From positions 1 to 44,002 of the forward strand of contig URDS01000011.1 in assembly GCA_900546635.1 (NCBI GenBank): a stretch of DNA of 44,002 nucleotides, given 5' to 3'. This DNA comes from an uncultured Eubacteriales bacterium (GTDB lineage: Bacteria; Bacillota; Clostridia; Oscillospirales; CAG-272). The position numbers and the translations under genes are program-made. Position 1 is the stretch's first letter; each line of letters begins with the position of its first letter. The notes below the pieces were generated by a model. It did not search any database, was not told where the DNA came from, and worked only from the letters and a program-made list of their open reading frames with translations. Shown here in pieces: positions 31,778-40,830 of this stretch.

Positions 31778-32785
31778 TCAAGCAAGCGGAAGGGTGATTT
31801 CTCCCGCAACGCTCTGCGCGAAAAATTCCCGAATCCGCGCGGGGTTCATTCCGTTGCCGAGTGCCCACATCAGTTTGGTAACCGCCGCCTCCGTCGTCAT
31901 GTCGTATCCCTGAATGACCCCGACGTCAAGCAGCCGTTTACCGACCTCATATACATGCAGATTGCTGGCGTCATAGAGGCATTGACTGCAAGTCACAACC
32001 GAAACGCCGCGCTCCGCCAGCATATGAACCTTGCCCGCAAGATCACGGTGCAGAAAATGCATACCGCCGACGCCGAACGCCTCTATAACCACCCCGCGAT
32101 ACCCCATATCGCAAAGTTTGTCAAAAATCGCCGGCGACAGTCCGGGCGTCAGTTTCATCAAAAAAACATCCGTGCTGACCTGATCGTAAAGCGCCGGCTC
32201 GCCGCGCCGGATCGGCAGCACATCTTCGTGAATTTTCAGCCCCGCCGCCGACTCGATCGCGGCGTAACGCATATTCACGCTCTCAAAAGCGTCAAAGCTC
32301 TCGGCGCGCACCTTAACGGCGCGACAGCCAAGCATGACCTTTCGATTAAACGCCACAAAGATACCGGGACGCCCGGACGCCGCCATCAAAAACGCCGTGC
32401 GGAGATTGTCAAACGCATCGGACACCGGGCTCTGCATCGGCAGTTGAGCGCCGGTCAGGACAACGGGCAAATCCATATTTTGCAGCATAAAGGAGAGGGC
32501 AGACGCCGTATAGGCCATCGTATCCGTGCCGTGCGTAATCACAATGCCGTCAAAGCGCGGGCGGTTTTCAAACACGCAGCGCGCAATGCGCGACCACTCC
32601 TCCGGCTGAATATTGGAACTGTCCAGCCGCAAAAGATCGCACACCTCTACCTCATAATACAAGCCCAGACGCCCGATCTCCTCCGCGAGGATTTCGCTTC
32701 CGGCCGGGACAAGACCGTCCGGGCTTTCCACAGAGGCAATGGTGCCGCCCGTTGTGATGAGTAAAATATTCTTTTTTTGTTTCAT
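31778..32785 (-). CDS. ansA: L-asparaginase, type I
   Basis: A 335-residue cytosolic asparaginase that hydrolyses L-asparagine to aspartate and ammonia. Both nucleophile regions are present: TTGGTIAS near residue 10 and HGTDTMAYTASALS near residue 85. There is no signal peptide, which fits the low-affinity type I enzyme. ATG 32785 is chosen for its fit to the family N-terminus (KQKKNILLITTGGTIAS); AAAGGA is 12 nt upstream, a long spacing. The gene stands alone between glnH and the acyltransferase gene; its product ammonia would feed the glutamine synthetase encoded at 36-38 kb. Confidence 0.93.
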   Translation of the reverse strand: MKQKKNILLITTGGTIASVESPDGLVPAGSEILAEEIGRLGLYYEVEVCDLLRLDSSNIQPEEWSRIARCVFENRPRFDGIVITHGTDTMAYTASALSFMLQNMDLPVVLTGAQLPMQSPVSDAFDNLRTAFLMAASGRPGIFVAFNRKVMLGCRAVKVRAESFDAFESVNMRYAAIESAAGLKIHEDVLPIRRGEPALYDQVSTDVFLMKLTPGLSPAIFDKLCDMGYRGVVIEAFGVGGMHFLHRDLAGKVHMLAERGVSVVTCSQCLYDASNLHVYEVGKRLLDVGVIQGYDMTTEAAVTKLMWALGNGMNPARIREFFAQSVAGEITLPLA

Positions 32786-32944
32786 ACTCTGTATTTTTCC
32801 TTTCCCGGCAACGCAGCCGCAAAACAAGCGCCCCGCCGCACGAAAGCCGCCTCATAAAAATCGAAAACCGGATCTTTTTGTATTTTAGCATGCCGCATCC
32901 GGGATTGCAAGACTCAAAACAGTTTGTTTTTTCGGTCCCCCGCG

Positions 32945-32973
32945 TTGCAAAATTTTCCAATGCATGCTACAAT
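32945..32973 (+). promoter_or_regulatory. Promoter of the acyltransferase operon
   Basis: TTGCAA (32945-32950), 17-nt spacer, TACAAT (32968-32973). It rules out the upstream frame extension of the next gene and supports the GTG start at 33008. Confidence 0.6.
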
Positions 32974-33007
32974 AAAAAATAACATCCAAACACACGGGGG
33001 TATCGCG

Positions 33008-34027
33008 GTGAATATACGAAAACAGGAAATCGGGCTTGTCTCTGTATGCTTATGTATTCTGGTGGTTTTTATCCATGTCAGTTCCTGGACCATTCAGGAT
33101 ATGGATAAACAAAGCGTACAGTTTATCTTGCTGTTAACCCCATGGCGGCTCAGCGCTTTTGTCGTGCAGGGCTTTATTTTTCTTTCGGGTCTGAAGCTCT
33201 TTCTGTCTCAAAAGCCGTTTTCCTACGGTGCATTCCTGCGTTCACGCGCGAAAAAGATCCTGCTCCCCTACCTGATTTGGGTCGGACTCTATTATGCCTT
33301 TTTTATCGGAATCGGTTGGTATCGGTTTTCACTCCTTGATCTTGCGGAATATATTTTTCTCGGCACACTCTGCGCTCATTTTTATTTTATTGTCATCATC
33401 GTGCAGTTCTATCTTTTGATGCCGCTCTTTCGTGCCCTGCTCTCCCGCTTTGATGCCCGGCTGCTTTGCGCCGCGGCGCTGCTGCTCACGATTCTTTTCA
33501 AGCTGTTTGTACATTTTCAATACGACGACCGCGTCTTCTGCGGCTATCTCTTCTACTTTATGCTCGGCGCGGCAGTCGGGAGAAACTACGAAGCATTCTG
33601 CGCATGGATCGCACGGCGCTTTGGATTTGTGTGCGCCGCATTCGCACTGCTCGCCGCCGCAGACGTTTCTCTCGCATGGCGCTCTATGGCGTTCGGAGCA
33701 ACCTTTTGGTGGATCGAAGCGCTCCACTTGGCTTATGTGATTTCGGCCATCCTGTTTGTCTTCGGACTGTGCCTGTTCATCACAAAAGCCGCAGGCCGTC
33801 TGCCGCGCTCGGTCGCGCTGTGTGAGCGCGCTTCCTATATAATTTATCTTTCGCACATTCTGCCGATCTATATCGCCAACGGACTGGCCGCGCGGCTTCA
33901 CATCGGCGATATGGCGGCCGCTTTCCTGTTCCGCGCTGTATTTACTTATACCGTTACCTTTGCTGGCTGTATGCTGTACACAGCCGCAAAAGAGAAATTT
34001 TTCAAAAGGAGAATGCCCGTCGCATGA
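33008..34027 (+). CDS. Acyltransferase-3 family membrane protein
   Basis: A 339-residue protein with about ten membrane segments. The first segment carries the conserved His (CILVVFIHVSSW) of the acyltransferase-3 family that transfers acetyl or succinyl groups to cell-surface glycans or peptidoglycan; SRAKKILLPYLIW is the family's second landmark. GTG 33008 is chosen because the promoter lies at 32945-32973 and GGGGG precedes it by about 8 nt. The stop overlaps the next start (ATGATG), so it is coupled to the serine hydrolase, which suggests joint work on a cell-wall or surface ester. The acceptor is unknown. Confidence 0.82.
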   Translation: MNIRKQEIGLVSVCLCILVVFIHVSSWTIQDMDKQSVQFILLLTPWRLSAFVVQGFIFLSGLKLFLSQKPFSYGAFLRSRAKKILLPYLIWVGLYYAFFIGIGWYRFSLLDLAEYIFLGTLCAHFYFIVIIVQFYLLMPLFRALLSRFDARLLCAAALLLTILFKLFVHFQYDDRVFCGYLFYFMLGAAVGRNYEAFCAWIARRFGFVCAAFALLAAADVSLAWRSMAFGATFWWIEALHLAYVISAILFVFGLCLFITKAAGRLPRSVALCERASYIIYLSHILPIYIANGLAARLHIGDMAAAFLFRAVFTYTVTFAGCMLYTAAKEKFFKRRMPVA

Positions 34028-35172
34028 TGCATACTGAAATTTTAGAAAATAAGCTGCACGCGCTGTTTGAAGAACAGCTTTCGGCGCACGCGTGTTTCGG
34101 CGGCGCAGCTGCAGTAACGCAAAACGGCGCATTTCGTTTTTTTGAAACGTTCGGTGATGCACGTTTTCCGAAAAACGGCCTGTACCGCCTCGCCTCGGTC
34201 ACAAAGCTGTTTACCGCCGCGGCCGTTTTGCGGCTGGAGGAAGAGGGGCTTTTGGATACACAGGCGCCTGTTTCCCGTTATATCCCGCGGTTTGCCCGCA
34301 TGACGATCGGTGAAATCACACAGGACGGGAAAATCTACGCCCGCGCTATGCCGTCCCGCGAAATCACGCTTTTTGATCTGCTGACGCACACGGCGGGACT
34401 CGGCGCGGACACCCTCGGCAATCGGGAATATGCGCTCATCCCGCCGGAAATCAAAACTTCGCTCCAGGCGGTAACCGACTATTATGCCGAAAATTTTCAT
34501 CTGGCGTTTGAACCGGGTACAAAAACGGCCTACAGCGGTTTTGCAGGATACGATATACTGGCCAGAATTTCGGAAATCGTCACCCGCACAAGCTTCGGCG
34601 CCCTGCTGCGTAACCTGTTTTTCGATCCGCTCGGTATGCAGGATACGACCTTTTCCCCATCAGAGGAACAATGGAACCGTCTGACCCCGGTTCACAAGCG
34701 GATTTCGGGACAGGACATCAGCGTGGATTTTCGGCATACGCTTTTTCGCGGGTTTCCGCCGACCTATGAGGCCGGCGGCGCGGCGCTGGCTTCTTCTGCG
34801 GCGGATATGGCCGTTTTTCTCAGTATGCTCGCCTGCAAGGGCGTCTATAACGGTGTGCGTGTGCTGAAGGAAGCTTCGGTAAACCGCATGCTGTCCCCAA
34901 AGCTTCCGCGCGGTCTTTCGGGTCTTGCGCGGGGCGAGAACCGCGGGTTCGGATGCATCGTACATGACGGCGCCGGACGTCTGCCCCGCGGCGCCGCGGT
35001 CTGTCACGGCGCATACGGCACGCACGCGCTGATTCTCGCCGACCAGAAAACAGCCGGAATCCTGCTCAAAAATTCTTATGCCGATATGGGGGAAAATCCC
35101 CGTGCCGCCCTTTTGTTTGAAGATGCGCTTCTCTCTGCCTGTGATCTGCGCGCACCGCGCGCAGAAACATAA
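34024..35172 (+). CDS. Serine hydrolase of the beta-lactamase/penicillin-binding superfamily (class C type)
   Basis: A 382-residue protein. The SxxK nucleophile motif is SVTK (residues about 58-61), the second motif is YSG (TAYSGFAGYDI, usual YxN has Gly here), and the third is HGAYGTH. LFDLLTHTAGLG and LFFDPLGMQDTTF are typical of class C-like esterases/DD-peptidases. No signal peptide is visible, so a cytosolic esterase is possible. It overlaps the acyltransferase gene by 4 nt. A DD-peptidase, esterase or amidase role cannot be chosen from sequence. Confidence 0.88.
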   Translation: MMHTEILENKLHALFEEQLSAHACFGGAAAVTQNGAFRFFETFGDARFPKNGLYRLASVTKLFTAAAVLRLEEEGLLDTQAPVSRYIPRFARMTIGEITQDGKIYARAMPSREITLFDLLTHTAGLGADTLGNREYALIPPEIKTSLQAVTDYYAENFHLAFEPGTKTAYSGFAGYDILARISEIVTRTSFGALLRNLFFDPLGMQDTTFSPSEEQWNRLTPVHKRISGQDISVDFRHTLFRGFPPTYEAGGAALASSAADMAVFLSMLACKGVYNGVRVLKEASVNRMLSPKLPRGLSGLARGENRGFGCIVHDGAGRLPRGAAVCHGAYGTHALILADQKTAGILLKNSYADMGENPRAALLFEDALLSACDLRAPRAET

Positions 35173-35269
35173 AGCCGGTATCCGAATCATCGTCAAAATC
35201 CAAGCCAATCCACGCGCTGACTGTATAAACCTGCATTCGCCGCGCCATACTGCATGCGAGGTGATGTAC

Positions 35270-35482
35270 ATGAAGCAAAAAGACAACGGCCGCGGCGATA
35301 TTCCGCTGGGGCTCAGTATGACGCTGGCACAAAATCCTGCGGCGATGAAAACATTTGCCAATCTGCCGGAAAATCAGAAACAGGCCGTGCTGGCGCGGGC
35401 CGGCGCCGTTCAATCCAAAGCGGAGATGCAGCAGCTTGTGGCCGCTTTAGTCGAAAACCCAAACGCCCCGCTGCAATCGTAA
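35270..35482 (+). CDS. 70-residue conserved-looking protein of unknown function
   Basis: ATG 35270 with GAGG 8 nt upstream (ATG 35264 is too close to it). The 70-residue, mostly helical product (DIPLGLSMTLAQNPAAMKTF, LPENQKQAVLARAGAVQSKA, EMQQLVAALVENP) has no signal or membrane helix. It is set apart from the hydrolase by 97 nt but followed at once by a strong terminator, which supports it being the last gene of the unit. I do not recognise a named family. Confidence 0.7.
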   Translation: MKQKDNGRGDIPLGLSMTLAQNPAAMKTFANLPENQKQAVLARAGAVQSKAEMQQLVAALVENPNAPLQS

Positions 35483-35495
35483 ACACAGGGCAGCG

Positions 35496-35537
35496 AAAAG
35501 GCCGGATGCGTACGAAATTTCCCGCATCCGGCCTTTT
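35496..35537 (+). terminator. Terminator of the acyltransferase-hydrolase unit
   Basis: Perfect 15-bp inverted repeat (35496-35510 with 35523-35537), 12-nt loop, 3' arm ending GGCCTTTT. Confidence 0.85.
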
Positions 35538-35539
35538 AT

Positions 35540-35566
35540 CCTTTTCAGCGCGATACGCTGAAAAGG
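35540..35566. repeat. Second hairpin directly behind the terminator
   Basis: Perfect 11-bp inverted repeat CCTTTTCAGCG/CGCTGAAAAGG (35540-35550 with 35556-35566), 5-nt loop. Two bases separate it from the preceding terminator. It has no T tract on the plus strand, so its role is unclear. Confidence 0.6.
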
Positions 35567-35904
35567 CATCGAGCGCGCGCAGAACCGGCACATTCCCCCC
35601 GCCTCAGGCCATGCTTGACACGACTTTGAAAAAAACGCATATGCTCATAAAAGACAGCCATTTCAATTTTACATCTGCAAAATATCGGAGCTTTCTACAT
35701 ACTGCCGCCGCACCGTGCGATTCGTTTTCTATTTTTTATGACATATTCTGAAAGGGCATGCCGGTCATACACATTTTTGCTGAACATCATCCGTTAAAAC
35801 AAGCCGATGCAACCGCCGCCCAAGGACAAGGGAAGCCCGCCTCGCGGTTCTATGCTTTCAGGATGTCAATTCCCAAAAATTTGCGGCTTTTTTTGACAAA
35901 ACTC

Positions 35905-35933
35905 TTGACAAACGGATCGGTCTCTGCTATAAT
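35905..35933 (+). promoter_or_regulatory. Consensus promoter of glnA
   Basis: Perfect TTGACA (35905-35910), 17-nt spacer, perfect TATAAT (35928-35933). A second TTGACA lies 12 nt upstream at 35893-35898. The leader to the start codon is about 98 nt. Confidence 0.85.
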
Positions 35934-35945
35934 TTTACCGTTAGT

Positions 35946-35983
35946 AAGGGCGTTGCACGGTTTAAGGCCGTAGCGGCGCCTTT
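35946..35983 (+). promoter_or_regulatory. Structured hairpin in the glnA leader
   Basis: AAGGGCG (35946-35952) pairs with CGCCTTT (35977-35983, one G-U pair), continued inward by GC/GC and ACGG/CCGT around a 7-nt loop with small internal loops. It begins about 6 nt after the predicted transcription start. It could be an attenuator or a target for an ANTAR-type antiterminator protein, as seen in some nitrogen operons; this is inference. Confidence 0.4.
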
Positions 35984-36037
35984 CGTATTTCAAAAAAACC
36001 ATGCTAAATTTAATACTGGATTTTGGAGGACAAAACC

Positions 36038-38131
36038 ATGGCAAGCACCAACCGAATTCCCGACCTATTCGGTTCCCTGACATTTGGCGACAAGGTAATG
36101 AAAGCCAAACTGCCGAAGGATGTCTATAAATCACTCCGCAAAACAATTGACGACGGCGCGCCTCTTGAGATGGACGTGGCAAACGTCGTGGCAAACGCAA
36201 TGAAAGAATGGGCGCTTGAAAACGGCGCGACGCACTTTACGCACTGGTTCCAGCCGATGACCGGCATCACCGCCGAAAAACACGACAGTTTCATCGAACC
36301 GACGCCCGACGGCGTTGTCATGGAACTGAGCGGAAAAAACCTGATAAAGGGCGAACCGGACGCTTCCTCCTTCCCCTCCGGCGGTCTGCGCGCAACCTTT
36401 GAAGCCAGGGGTTATACCGCATGGGATCCTACCTCCTATGCTTTTATCAAAGAAAAGACGCTTTGCATTCCGACCGCATTCTGCTCATACGGCGGGCAGG
36501 TATTGGATAAAAAAGCCCCGCTGCTTCGCTCAATGGAAGCCATCAACACGCAGATCATGCGCGTACTCCGGCTTTTCGGAAATTCCGATGTTCAAAGTGT
36601 GAATACAACCGTCGGTTCCGAGCAGGAATACTTCTTAATCGACAAAGAAATGTACAATAAAAGAGAAGATCTCCGCCTGTGCGGCCGCACGCTGTTCGGC
36701 GCGAAAGCTCCGCGCGGACAAGAAATGGACGATCACTATTTCGGCGCGCTGAAACCCCGAGTCAAAGCGTTTATGGAGGAACTGAACGAAGAACTCTGGA
36801 AGCTCGGTATTCTTGCCAAAACGCAGCACAATGAGGCCGCGCCGTCGCAGCATGAACTGGCGCCGATTTTTACAACGACCAATATAGCCAACGACCACAA
36901 TCAGCTTACAATGGAAATCATGAAAAAAGTGGCTTCCAAGCACGGACTGGTTTGTCTTTTGCACGAAAAGCCGTTTGCAGGCGTAAACGGCAGCGGCAAG
37001 CACAACAACTTCTCGCTCTCTACAAACACCGGAAAAAATCTGCTTTCTCCGGGAGACTCTCCCGCCGCCAACGCACAATTCCTGATTTTCCTTTCCGCGT
37101 TCATTAAAGCCGTGGATGAATACGCCGATCTGCTTCGCATCTCAGTAGCGTCGGCCGGTAACGATCACCGTCTGGGCGCAAACGAAGCGCCGCCCGCCAT
37201 TGTTTCGATATTTCTCGGCTCGGAACTGACCGAAATTTTAGACTGCATCGAGTCGGAAACGCCTTATGAGGGCAAAAGCGGCCAGCTAATGAAAATCGGG
37301 GCAAGCGTACTGCCCGATTTTCCGAAAGACAACACCGACCGCAACCGCACATCGCCGTTTGCGTTCACCGGCAACAAATTTGAATTTCGCATGCTCGGCT
37401 CCTCGCTCAACATTGCCGGCCCGAACATCATACTGAACACCATTGTCGCCGAAGCGCTTAAACAGATTGCGGATATTCTGGAATCGGCCGACGATTTCGA
37501 CACCGAAGTACATAACATTGTCAAACGAGTATACGGAAACCACAAAAAAGTCATTTTCAACGGCGACGGCTATTCCGCCGAATGGCAGATTGAAGCGGCA
37601 AGACGCGGCCTGCCCAATTACAAAACACTGCCCGATGCGGTTCCGCATTTCAAAGATGAAAAAAACATCAAGCTTTTTACCGATCATAAAATCTTTACAA
37701 AAGAAGAAGTCATATCACGCACCGAGATTCTTTTGGAATGCTATGTGAAAACCATCTCGATTGAAGCGCTGACCATGAGCGATATGGTCAAAAAGGAAAT
37801 TCTTCCGGCCGTACAAGGGTATGTCGCCAAACTGACGACCAATGCATTGAATAAAAAAGCGCTCGGTATTTCCGCCCTAACCTATGAAACCGAACTGCTC
37901 GAACATCTGTCCCGGTACTCCGACAGTCTGTATACGGCGACGACGCAACTGGACACGGCGCTGACGAAAACGAACGGCCTTGACGCGGAGGCGCTTGCGC
38001 ATTATTACTGCAATACGGTACTGCCTCAAATGCGCGAGGTTCGGAAATTTGCGGATATGCTCGAAACCATTACCGCGGCGGAATATTGGCCCTTCCCGAC
38101 TTATGGTGACCTGCTCTTCGGCGTCTGCTGA
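36038..38131 (+). CDS. glnN: Glutamine synthetase type III
   Basis: A 697-residue enzyme of the GSIII class that makes glutamine from glutamate, ammonium and ATP. ATG 36038 has GGAGG 8 nt upstream; the frame extension to 36023 begins with a TTG that overlaps this SD. N-terminal IPDLFGSLTFGDKVM, ATHFTHWFQPMTG, GSEQEYFLID and NDHNQLTMEIMKKVA, GKHNNFSLSTN are the GSIII landmarks; the class is about 700 residues against about 450 for type I. It stands as a single-gene unit with its own consensus promoter and a terminator shared with the liv operon. Confidence 0.95.
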   Translation: MASTNRIPDLFGSLTFGDKVMKAKLPKDVYKSLRKTIDDGAPLEMDVANVVANAMKEWALENGATHFTHWFQPMTGITAEKHDSFIEPTPDGVVMELSGKNLIKGEPDASSFPSGGLRATFEARGYTAWDPTSYAFIKEKTLCIPTAFCSYGGQVLDKKAPLLRSMEAINTQIMRVLRLFGNSDVQSVNTTVGSEQEYFLIDKEMYNKREDLRLCGRTLFGAKAPRGQEMDDHYFGALKPRVKAFMEELNEELWKLGILAKTQHNEAAPSQHELAPIFTTTNIANDHNQLTMEIMKKVASKHGLVCLLHEKPFAGVNGSGKHNNFSLSTNTGKNLLSPGDSPAANAQFLIFLSAFIKAVDEYADLLRISVASAGNDHRLGANEAPPAIVSIFLGSELTEILDCIESETPYEGKSGQLMKIGASVLPDFPKDNTDRNRTSPFAFTGNKFEFRMLGSSLNIAGPNIILNTIVAEALKQIADILESADDFDTEVHNIVKRVYGNHKKVIFNGDGYSAEWQIEAARRGLPNYKTLPDAVPHFKDEKNIKLFTDHKIFTKEEVISRTEILLECYVKTISIEALTMSDMVKKEILPAVQGYVAKLTTNALNKKALGISALTYETELLEHLSRYSDSLYTATTQLDTALTKTNGLDAEALAHYYCNTVLPQMREVRKFADMLETITAAEYWPFPTYGDLLFGVC

Positions 38132-38209
38132 ATTTTCGCATAACCAATCAAAGTTCAAAACAGAATTTTATTATACTTCGCTCTTTCGTTATTTTTGCTT
38201 TATCAACAA

Positions 38210-38258
38210 ATCAAAACAGGGAATCCGGCGTCTTGCCGGATTCCCTGTTTTGATTTTT
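38210..38258. terminator. Bidirectional terminator between glnA/N and livF
   Basis: A perfect 20-bp inverted repeat (38210-38229 with 38235-38254), 5-nt loop, followed by TTTTAT on the plus strand and by a T-rich TTTGTTGAT on the minus strand. It serves both convergent units. Confidence 0.85.
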
Positions 38259-38961
38259 ATTCTCCGAGATAAGCCGCTTGAATGCGCGGATCGCTGGCCA
38301 GCGCATCCGCTTTGCCCTGCATGACAATTTTTCCGGTTTCAAGCACATAGGCGCGGTCGGCAATAGACAGCGCCTTTTTGGCATTCTGTTCTACCAAAAG
38401 CACGGTTGTGCCCTCTTCTGATACTTCCTTGATGATTTTAAAAATTTCGGAAACCAACAGGGGCGACAACCCCATGGACGGTTCATCCATCAGCAAAATT
38501 TTCGGATTGGACATCAGCGCGCGCCCCATTGCGAGCATCTGCTGCTCGCCGCCCGAAAGCGTGCCGGCCACCTGATTTTTCCGTTCTTCCAAACGCGGAA
38601 AATGCGTATAGATATACGATAAATTCCGCTCAATTTTCTCTTTGCTGCGCAGCGTATACGCACCGAGCTTCAAATTTTCATACACGGTCAACTGCTGAAA
38701 AATGCGTCTTCCCTCCGGAACATGCGCCATTCCGAGTGAAATGATTTTATGCGCAGGCGTCTTGAGAAGGTCGTGCCCCTCAAACAAAATTCTTCCGCTG
38801 CTCGGCGCGACAAGACCGGTAATCGTGTGCAAAATCGTAGTTTTTCCCGCACCGTTCGCGCCGATCAGCGCGATGACCTCGCCCTCGTTTACTTCAAAAG
38901 TCACGCCTTTGATCGCATTGATGACGCCGTAATAAACCTGTATATTTTCTACATGTAACAT
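38257..38961 (-). CDS. livF: Branched-chain amino acid ABC transporter ATP-binding protein LivF
   Basis: A 234-residue ABC ATPase. Walker A GANGAGKTT, signature TLSGGEQQML, Walker B ILLMDEPSMGLSP with the Leu-Ser-Pro ending typical of LivF, and LLVEQNAKKAL with no typical His but the family's EQNA. ATG 38961 is set by AGGAGG 6 nt upstream; the GTG at 38976 overlaps the SD region. It is the last gene of the liv operon. Confidence 0.94.
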   Translation of the reverse strand: MLHVENIQVYYGVINAIKGVTFEVNEGEVIALIGANGAGKTTILHTITGLVAPSSGRILFEGHDLLKTPAHKIISLGMAHVPEGRRIFQQLTVYENLKLGAYTLRSKEKIERNLSYIYTHFPRLEERKNQVAGTLSGGEQQMLAMGRALMSNPKILLMDEPSMGLSPLLVSEIFKIIKEVSEEGTTVLLVEQNAKKALSIADRAYVLETGKIVMQGKADALASDPRIQAAYLGE

Positions 38962-38972
38962 GGCCAGCCTCC

Positions 38973-39737
38973 TCACGCATCCTCGCCGATGTACGCGGTG
39001 ATGACCCGCGGATCGCGAAGCACCTCAGCGGTTGCGCCGGCGGCAAGTTCCGTGCCGAAATTCAATACGGTAATACGCTCGCAAATACCCGACACGAGCT
39101 TCATATCATGCTCGATGAGCAAAACCGTCATATCAAAATTATCCCGTACAAAGCGAATCGTCCGCATCAGTTCGGCCGTCTCATTCGGATTCATTCCGGC
39201 GGCCGGCTCGTCCAAAAGAAGAAGCTTCGGATCGGTCGCCATGGCGCGTGCAATCTCCAGCTTGCGCTGTTTTCCGTAGGGCAGGTTGGAAGCAAGCAGA
39301 TCCGCTTGCCCATCCAAATCGAACACCCGCAAAAGTTCCATCGCCTTTTGATTGATTTCACGTTCCTCTCTGCGATACCGTCCGATATGCAGGCAGCTTT
39401 CCGCAAGGCCGTATCGTATGCTGTTGCCAAGTCCTACTTTTACATTGTCTATGACAGACAGCCGGCCAAACAAACGGATGTTCTGAAACGTGCGCGCAAT
39501 GCCCATCCGATTGATCTCAATCGAATTTTTCCCGTTCAGGCAAACGCCGTCAAGGTAAATCGTACCGTCGGTAGGCTGATACACGCCGGTCAGCATATTG
39601 AACACCGTCGTCTTTCCGGCGCCGTTCGGACCGATTAAGCCGTACAGTTCACCCTTCTCGATTTTCAGGTTGAGGGAATCAACCGCTTTGAGTCCTCCGA
39701 AACGAATCGAAAGATCTCTTGTTTCCAAAAGCGCCAT
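38973..39737 (-). CDS. livG: Branched-chain amino acid ABC transporter ATP-binding protein LivG
   Basis: A 254-residue ABC ATPase. Walker A GPNGAGKTT, FQNIRLF in the Q-loop, signature LPYGKQRKLEIARA (the LivG form of the C motif), Walker B LLLLDEPAAGMNP, and LIEHDMKLV with the switch His. Its ATG shares a base with the livM stop (TAATG), so the two genes are coupled. Confidence 0.94.
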   Translation of the reverse strand: MALLETRDLSIRFGGLKAVDSLNLKIEKGELYGLIGPNGAGKTTVFNMLTGVYQPTDGTIYLDGVCLNGKNSIEINRMGIARTFQNIRLFGRLSVIDNVKVGLGNSIRYGLAESCLHIGRYRREEREINQKAMELLRVFDLDGQADLLASNLPYGKQRKLEIARAMATDPKLLLLDEPAAGMNPNETAELMRTIRFVRDNFDMTVLLIEHDMKLVSGICERITVLNFGTELAAGATAEVLRDPRVITAYIGEDA

Positions 39738-40819
39738 TATCCCTCACCCCCAGCTTTCCGCCGCTGTCCGGTCCGAGCCGCACGCATACGGATTTTTTCA
39801 AGGAAATTGCGAACGGCAACGCTGTTGTTCAGCAGCATCATCGTAATCAAAACGATCGCGTAAATCAGCATTCTGTATTTGTTCAGTCCGCGAAGCGCCT
39901 CAGGCAAAACATACAGCACGACCGTTGAAATCACAACATTGCGCATCTTCCGCATACCGCCGAGCACCACAAAAACCAAAATCAAAATAGAAAGGTTATA
40001 GTCGAACTTGGAGGCAGCCAGCACATTCAGATTGTGCGAATACAACACGCCCGCCACGCCGGCAAAAAACGCCGACATCACAAATGCGGTCATTTTGGCG
40101 CGCGTAACATTCACACCCATCGCTTCGGCCGCGATGCGATTCTCCCGCGCAGCCATCACAGCCCGCCCCTGCTTGGAATCCATAAAATTCAGCATGACCA
40201 CAAGCGCAATCATGACGGTAATAAAGCAGATCAAAAAAGTGGAATCCTTCGGCGTGCCGCTGATGCCCATCGCCCCTTTGAGATAATCCTTTCTCGTCGC
40301 GGCATCAAAGGTATGCGCACTGATGCCCTCAACGCCCAGAGAAACAAACAAACCGTTCTTATCGGTCGAAATATACAGATTGTCAAATACACTTTTGATG
40401 ATTTCGCCGAACGCAAGCGTAACAATGGCCAGATAGTCTCCGCGCAGGCGCAAAACTGGAATCCCGATCAAAAAACCGAAAAACGCCGCCGTAACACCGC
40501 CGAGCAGTAGCGCGATGGGAAAGCGAATCGCCGAATTTTCCAAAACGCCGCTCACAGCGACCGAAAAAATACTGCCGGTGTATGCGCCGATACACATAAA
40601 ACCGGCCTGTCCGAGACTGAGTTCCCCCGAAACACCGACAACCAAATTCAGCGCAAGCGCCGCAAGCACATAAACGCAAGTGGGTACCAGCAGCCCGGTA
40701 AACGAACGATTGGCCTGCCCGCTGGCAACAAAAATCTGAATGACGGCAAAAAGAATCAGCATCATGCCGTAGGTGATATATCTGTCTTTGGCCTTGCCGG
40801 TCAGCTTAAGTCGTTTCAC
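39737..40819 (-). CDS. livM: Branched-chain amino acid ABC transporter permease LivM
   Basis: A 360-residue membrane protein with about nine hydrophobic segments. GTG start at 40819 with GAGGTG 7 nt upstream. LNLVVGVSGELSLGQAGFM and LRGDYLAIVTLAFGEI are family hallmarks of LivM, and RENRIAAEAMGVNVTRAK is the cytoplasmic coupling loop. It pairs with LivH to form the membrane channel. Confidence 0.93.
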   Translation of the reverse strand: MKRLKLTGKAKDRYITYGMMLILFAVIQIFVASGQANRSFTGLLVPTCVYVLAALALNLVVGVSGELSLGQAGFMCIGAYTGSIFSVAVSGVLENSAIRFPIALLLGGVTAAFFGFLIGIPVLRLRGDYLAIVTLAFGEIIKSVFDNLYISTDKNGLFVSLGVEGISAHTFDAATRKDYLKGAMGISGTPKDSTFLICFITVMIALVVMLNFMDSKQGRAVMAARENRIAAEAMGVNVTRAKMTAFVMSAFFAGVAGVLYSHNLNVLAASKFDYNLSILILVFVVLGGMRKMRNVVISTVVLYVLPEALRGLNKYRMLIYAIVLITMMLLNNSVAVRNFLEKIRMRAARTGQRRKAGGEG

Positions 40820-40830
40820 AGAAATTCACC

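Larger units (their letters stand above)
35567..36037 (+). other. Long intergenic region and leader before glnA
   Basis: No convincing gene; a 71-codon frame at 35758-35973 runs through the glnA promoter and is discounted. The segment holds the promoter (35905-35933) and the leader hairpin (35946-35983). Bases 35567-35880 show nothing I can assign. Confidence 0.5.

Noticed and set aside
35758..35973. 71-codon frame upstream of glnA
   Set aside because: It runs through the consensus glnA promoter and ends in the leader hairpin.
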